From Paenibacillus endophyticus (lineage in GTDB: Bacteria > Bacillota > Bacilli > Paenibacillales > Paenibacillaceae), in the NCBI RefSeq assembly GCF_014192395.1, contig NZ_JACHXW010000015.1:62001-126000 (forward strand): a DNA stretch of 64,000 nucleotides, written 5' to 3'. The notes below the pieces were generated by a model. It worked only from the letters and a program-made list of their open reading frames with translations. It did no database searches and was not told the DNA's origin. The position numbers were made by a program, and so were the translations under genes. This document shows, one piece after another, positions 61,977-64,000 of the stretch (its first letter is position 1; every line of letters begins with the position of its first letter).

Positions 61977-63500
61977 TTACTCGTGGTGTACAATCAATTC
62001 AATCAATGTTCTAACCATTACGCCAGTTGCGCCTTTCGTTTCCCAACCCCGACTCGAATCCAGCCAAGCCGTTCCTGCGATATCCAAATGCACCCAAGGC
62101 AGATCCTCCGCAAAATGCCCGATAAAGAGCCCGCCGGTTATCGTTCCGGCATACCTGCCGCCGCTATTTTTCAAATCTGCCGCATCACTCATGATCTGTT
62201 TCTTATATTCTGGATAAGCAGGCAGCTGCCAGATCCGCTCGCCCGATCGATCCGATGCCGCTTGCACTTGGTTGAAGAGAGCTTCGTTGTTCGTTACCGC
62301 TCCTGTCGCTTGCGTGCCAAGAGCAACGGATACAGCTCCCGTCAATGTTGCCACATCCACAAGCTTTGTCGCGCCTCTCGTAATCGCCGTCGTGAGACCG
62401 TCTGCAAGCACGAGCCTTCCCTCTGCGTCCGTATTCACAATCTCCACCGTATGGCCGCTCATCATCCGCAGAACATCTCCCGGTTTCATTGCACGGTCTG
62501 AAGGCATGTTCTCCGCTGTCGGAATAACGGCAATTACATTCCTTGCAGGTTTCAGCTCTCCGATTACACGCATGGCACCAAGGACTGCTGCCGCACCGCC
62601 CATATCCGAAATCATTTCCTGCATGCCGTCAGCCCTCTTCAAAGAGATGCCTCCCGTATCAAACGTAATGCCCTTTCCTACCAATCCCCATGCCTCATCC
62701 GAGCTTGGGTTGCCTTTATAATGAATGACGATCATGCGTGGCGGGTTAATGCTTCCTTGACCAACGCCCAGCAAGCCGCCCATGCGCTGCTCCGCGGCGC
62801 TCCATTCATCGATTACCTCGATCTCCAAATCAAGCTCCCGCGCCAGCTCCTCTGCATGATAGGCAAGCCGCTCCGGCGTTAGATCATTTCCTGGCAGATT
62901 AGTCAAATCACGGGCCAAAACAACTCCTTCGGCATACAGCTTGCCTTTAGCAATACCCTGCTCCCACAATGCGGCATCTTCAGCCGAAGCTGCCGCCCCT
63001 TGCGGTAAAAAGCCCACCTCTTTCAGTGAAAACCGTTCAGACGGCTCGCGTTTCAGCGGCTGGCGTACGTGAAGCGATAACAGCAGTCCCTCAGTCAACG
63101 CCTGCGCTGAACGTTCTATCCCCAGCTTCGCTAGCGACCCATCAAGCAAGACGTCTGACAGCAGAACCTGAACCTTCTCCGCACGCAGCTTTTTCAGCGC
63201 TTTCGCAGCAGCAGCGGCAGCAAGGCGAAGGCCTGTCGCGCCTCCCTCTGAATCAAGCCCTACGAACACGATATGTGCAGCGGGATATAGACCGAGTGTC
63301 GGCATAACTGCAACTTGCTCAGCATCTGCCTTAAACAATCCTTTAGCATGCTGGGCCCTAAGCGCTTCATCGATTTGCGGCTGCAAAATCGGAAGCGCTC
63401 CTTCACCTTGAACGAATTCTTTTTTGCCTATAAAACGTATGACCGCCTCTGCAGCCGCTTGCTCCGTATTTCTCAATCCGTATGTAAATGATACGTTCAT
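61977..63500 (-). CDS. pepA: Leucyl aminopeptidase, M17
   Basis: Two-metal cytosolic aminopeptidase. VGKGITFDTGGISLK near 268 carries metal and catalytic Lys/Asp residues, MGGAAAVLGAM the middle block and NTDAEGRLVLADGL near 345 the second metal motif and bicarbonate Arg. ATG 63500 follows GAGGA at 8-9 bases, giving 507 aa; an upstream in-frame start at 63548 has no site. Likely co-transcribed with the MFS gene. Confidence 0.95.
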   Translation of the reverse strand: MNVSFTYGLRNTEQAAAEAVIRFIGKKEFVQGEGALPILQPQIDEALRAQHAKGLFKADAEQVAVMPTLGLYPAAHIVFVGLDSEGGATGLRLAAAAAAKALKKLRAEKVQVLLSDVLLDGSLAKLGIERSAQALTEGLLLSLHVRQPLKREPSERFSLKEVGFLPQGAAASAEDAALWEQGIAKGKLYAEGVVLARDLTNLPGNDLTPERLAYHAEELARELDLEIEVIDEWSAAEQRMGGLLGVGQGSINPPRMIVIHYKGNPSSDEAWGLVGKGITFDTGGISLKRADGMQEMISDMGGAAAVLGAMRVIGELKPARNVIAVIPTAENMPSDRAMKPGDVLRMMSGHTVEIVNTDAEGRLVLADGLTTAITRGATKLVDVATLTGAVSVALGTQATGAVTNNEALFNQVQAASDRSGERIWQLPAYPEYKKQIMSDAADLKNSGGRYAGTITGGLFIGHFAEDLPWVHLDIAGTAWLDSSRGWETKGATGVMVRTLIELIVHHE

Positions 63501-63646
63501 TAGTTGTTTCCTCACTTTCTTCATCGGTATATTTGCATAGACGTCCACCGAAATGCAGACTTATTCATACCGTTTGCCAAACTCATTATACCTAAGGATC
63601 TTCGACTTTTCCATGTTTATCATTGAAGCATGTACGACCTTAACAA

Positions 63647-63682
63647 TCGAAAAGCTCCCCTCCCAAGTCGGGAGAAGAGCCC
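63647..63682 (-). terminator. Rho-independent terminator after the kinase gene
   Basis: On the minus strand CTCTTCTCCC pairs with GGGAGGGGAG, followed by a short T run, about 40 bases after the kinase stop. Confidence 0.65.
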
Positions 63683-63722
63683 TTATATGTTCTTTTGCTC
63701 GCGGTTCATATACGCCACCTAA

Positions 63723-64000
63723 TTAGGCAAGCGGCAAAGTTATGATGAATTCCGTCCCTACGCCCCGTTGGCTGTCAACCCGAATAGTCCCATTATGATT
63801 GCGAACAATCCGATAACTGACGGACAGCCCCAGTCCCGTTCCGGCTTGCTTTGTCGTAAAGAAGGGGTCAAACAACCGATTCATCGTCGCCTTTTCCATG
63901 CCTTTACCGTTGTCCTTGATGATAATCTCAGCAGATTGCCCGTTGCTGCGCGTAACAATATCAATCAGGCCTCGTCGTTCACTTTGTACCTCTTCAATGG
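63723..64000 (-). CDS. Sensor histidine kinase (partial, C-terminus only)
   Basis: The last 92 codons are present. KDNGKGM is the G1 box of the ATPase domain, FDPFFTTKQAGTGLGLSVSY the F and G2 boxes, and VGTEFIITLPLA the end. This is the C-terminal ATP-binding domain of a histidine kinase; the sensor part lies beyond the window. In the same direction as pepA, separated by a terminator. Confidence 0.92.
   Translation of the reverse strand, partial: IEEVQSERRGLIDIVTRSNGQSAEIIIKDNGKGMEKATMNRLFDPFFTTKQAGTGLGLSVSYRIVRNHNGTIRVDSQRGVGTEFIITLPLA

Noticed and set aside
1-64000. rRNA or tRNA genes, prophage or intact insertion sequence
   Set aside because: No tRNA-like cloverleaf, rRNA segment, integrase or transposase was recognised by reading; a dedicated scan was not possible.

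Overview
The window reads as a chromosomal piece of a Gram-positive, spore-forming soil bacterium of the Paenibacillus type. The signs are strong AGGAGG ribosome binding sites with frequent GTG and TTG starts, a T-box and a TPP riboswitch, YesM/YesN-style two-component partners beside LplA/LplB/YtcP-style sugar importers, many AraC regulators, many Gfo/Idh/MocA oxidoreductases and cytosolic glycosidases. The genus call is inference from gene content. No rRNA, tRNA, CRISPR array, prophage or intact insertion sequence was seen.

Layout. 1-2200: end of a histidine phosphatase gene, two lipoproteins, a Nudix hydrolase and a fold-back repeat. 2246-11596 (minus): an aldouronate (xylan fragment) cluster of response regulator, sensor kinase, binding protein, two permeases and GH67 alpha-glucuronidase, with a CcpA-type site at the binding-protein promoter. 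11921-14905: GH127 arabinofuranosidase divergent from an AraC regulator. 15009-16538: T-box leader plus aspartate-semialdehyde dehydrogenase. 16713-17513: a cysteine-rich reading frame broken by one amber codon. 17607-20451 (minus): GH29 fucosidase and an alpha/beta hydrolase. 20480-29098 (minus): a ten-gene thiamin operon under a TPP riboswitch, joining pyrimidine salvage (deformylase, TenA, ThiXYZ) to thiazole synthesis (ThiF, ThiS, ThiG, ThiO) and ThiE.

29216-33084 holds a frameshifted gene remnant, an ArgD-like aminotransferase, an unknown protein, an SDR and a doubtful small gene. 33111-40053 holds glucuronate isomerase with an oxidoreductase, then an AraC/oxidoreductase/AraC/oxidoreductase series. 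40111-42681: tandem repeats, SDR, VOC protein and LacI regulator. 42790-44451: a zinc-starvation unit (Zur boxes, G3E GTPase, zinc-free L33) with an 11-bp tandem repeat in its 3' end. 44630-46128: TetR and SDR with clear operators. 46221-51035: another remnant, an unknown protein, a lipoprotein, two more oxidoreductases and an AraC regulator. 51066-54673: MarR, MFS exporter and PAS sensor kinase. 54723-59267: a remnant, then odhB and odhA. 59474-64000: CE7 acetylxylan esterase, MFS transporter, leucyl aminopeptidase and the end of a second kinase.

Together the genes suit life on plant hemicellulose. Acetyl, arabinosyl, fucosyl and glucuronosyl groups are removed inside the cell or at its surface. 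Glucuronate released by GH67 can enter the UxaC pathway, and several AraC/oxidoreductase units probably handle other sugars or inositols. Most genes are ordinary. The least explained parts are the amber-interrupted cysteine-rich gene, three or four decayed gene remnants in intergenic DNA, and the 34-bp and 11-bp tandem repeats.
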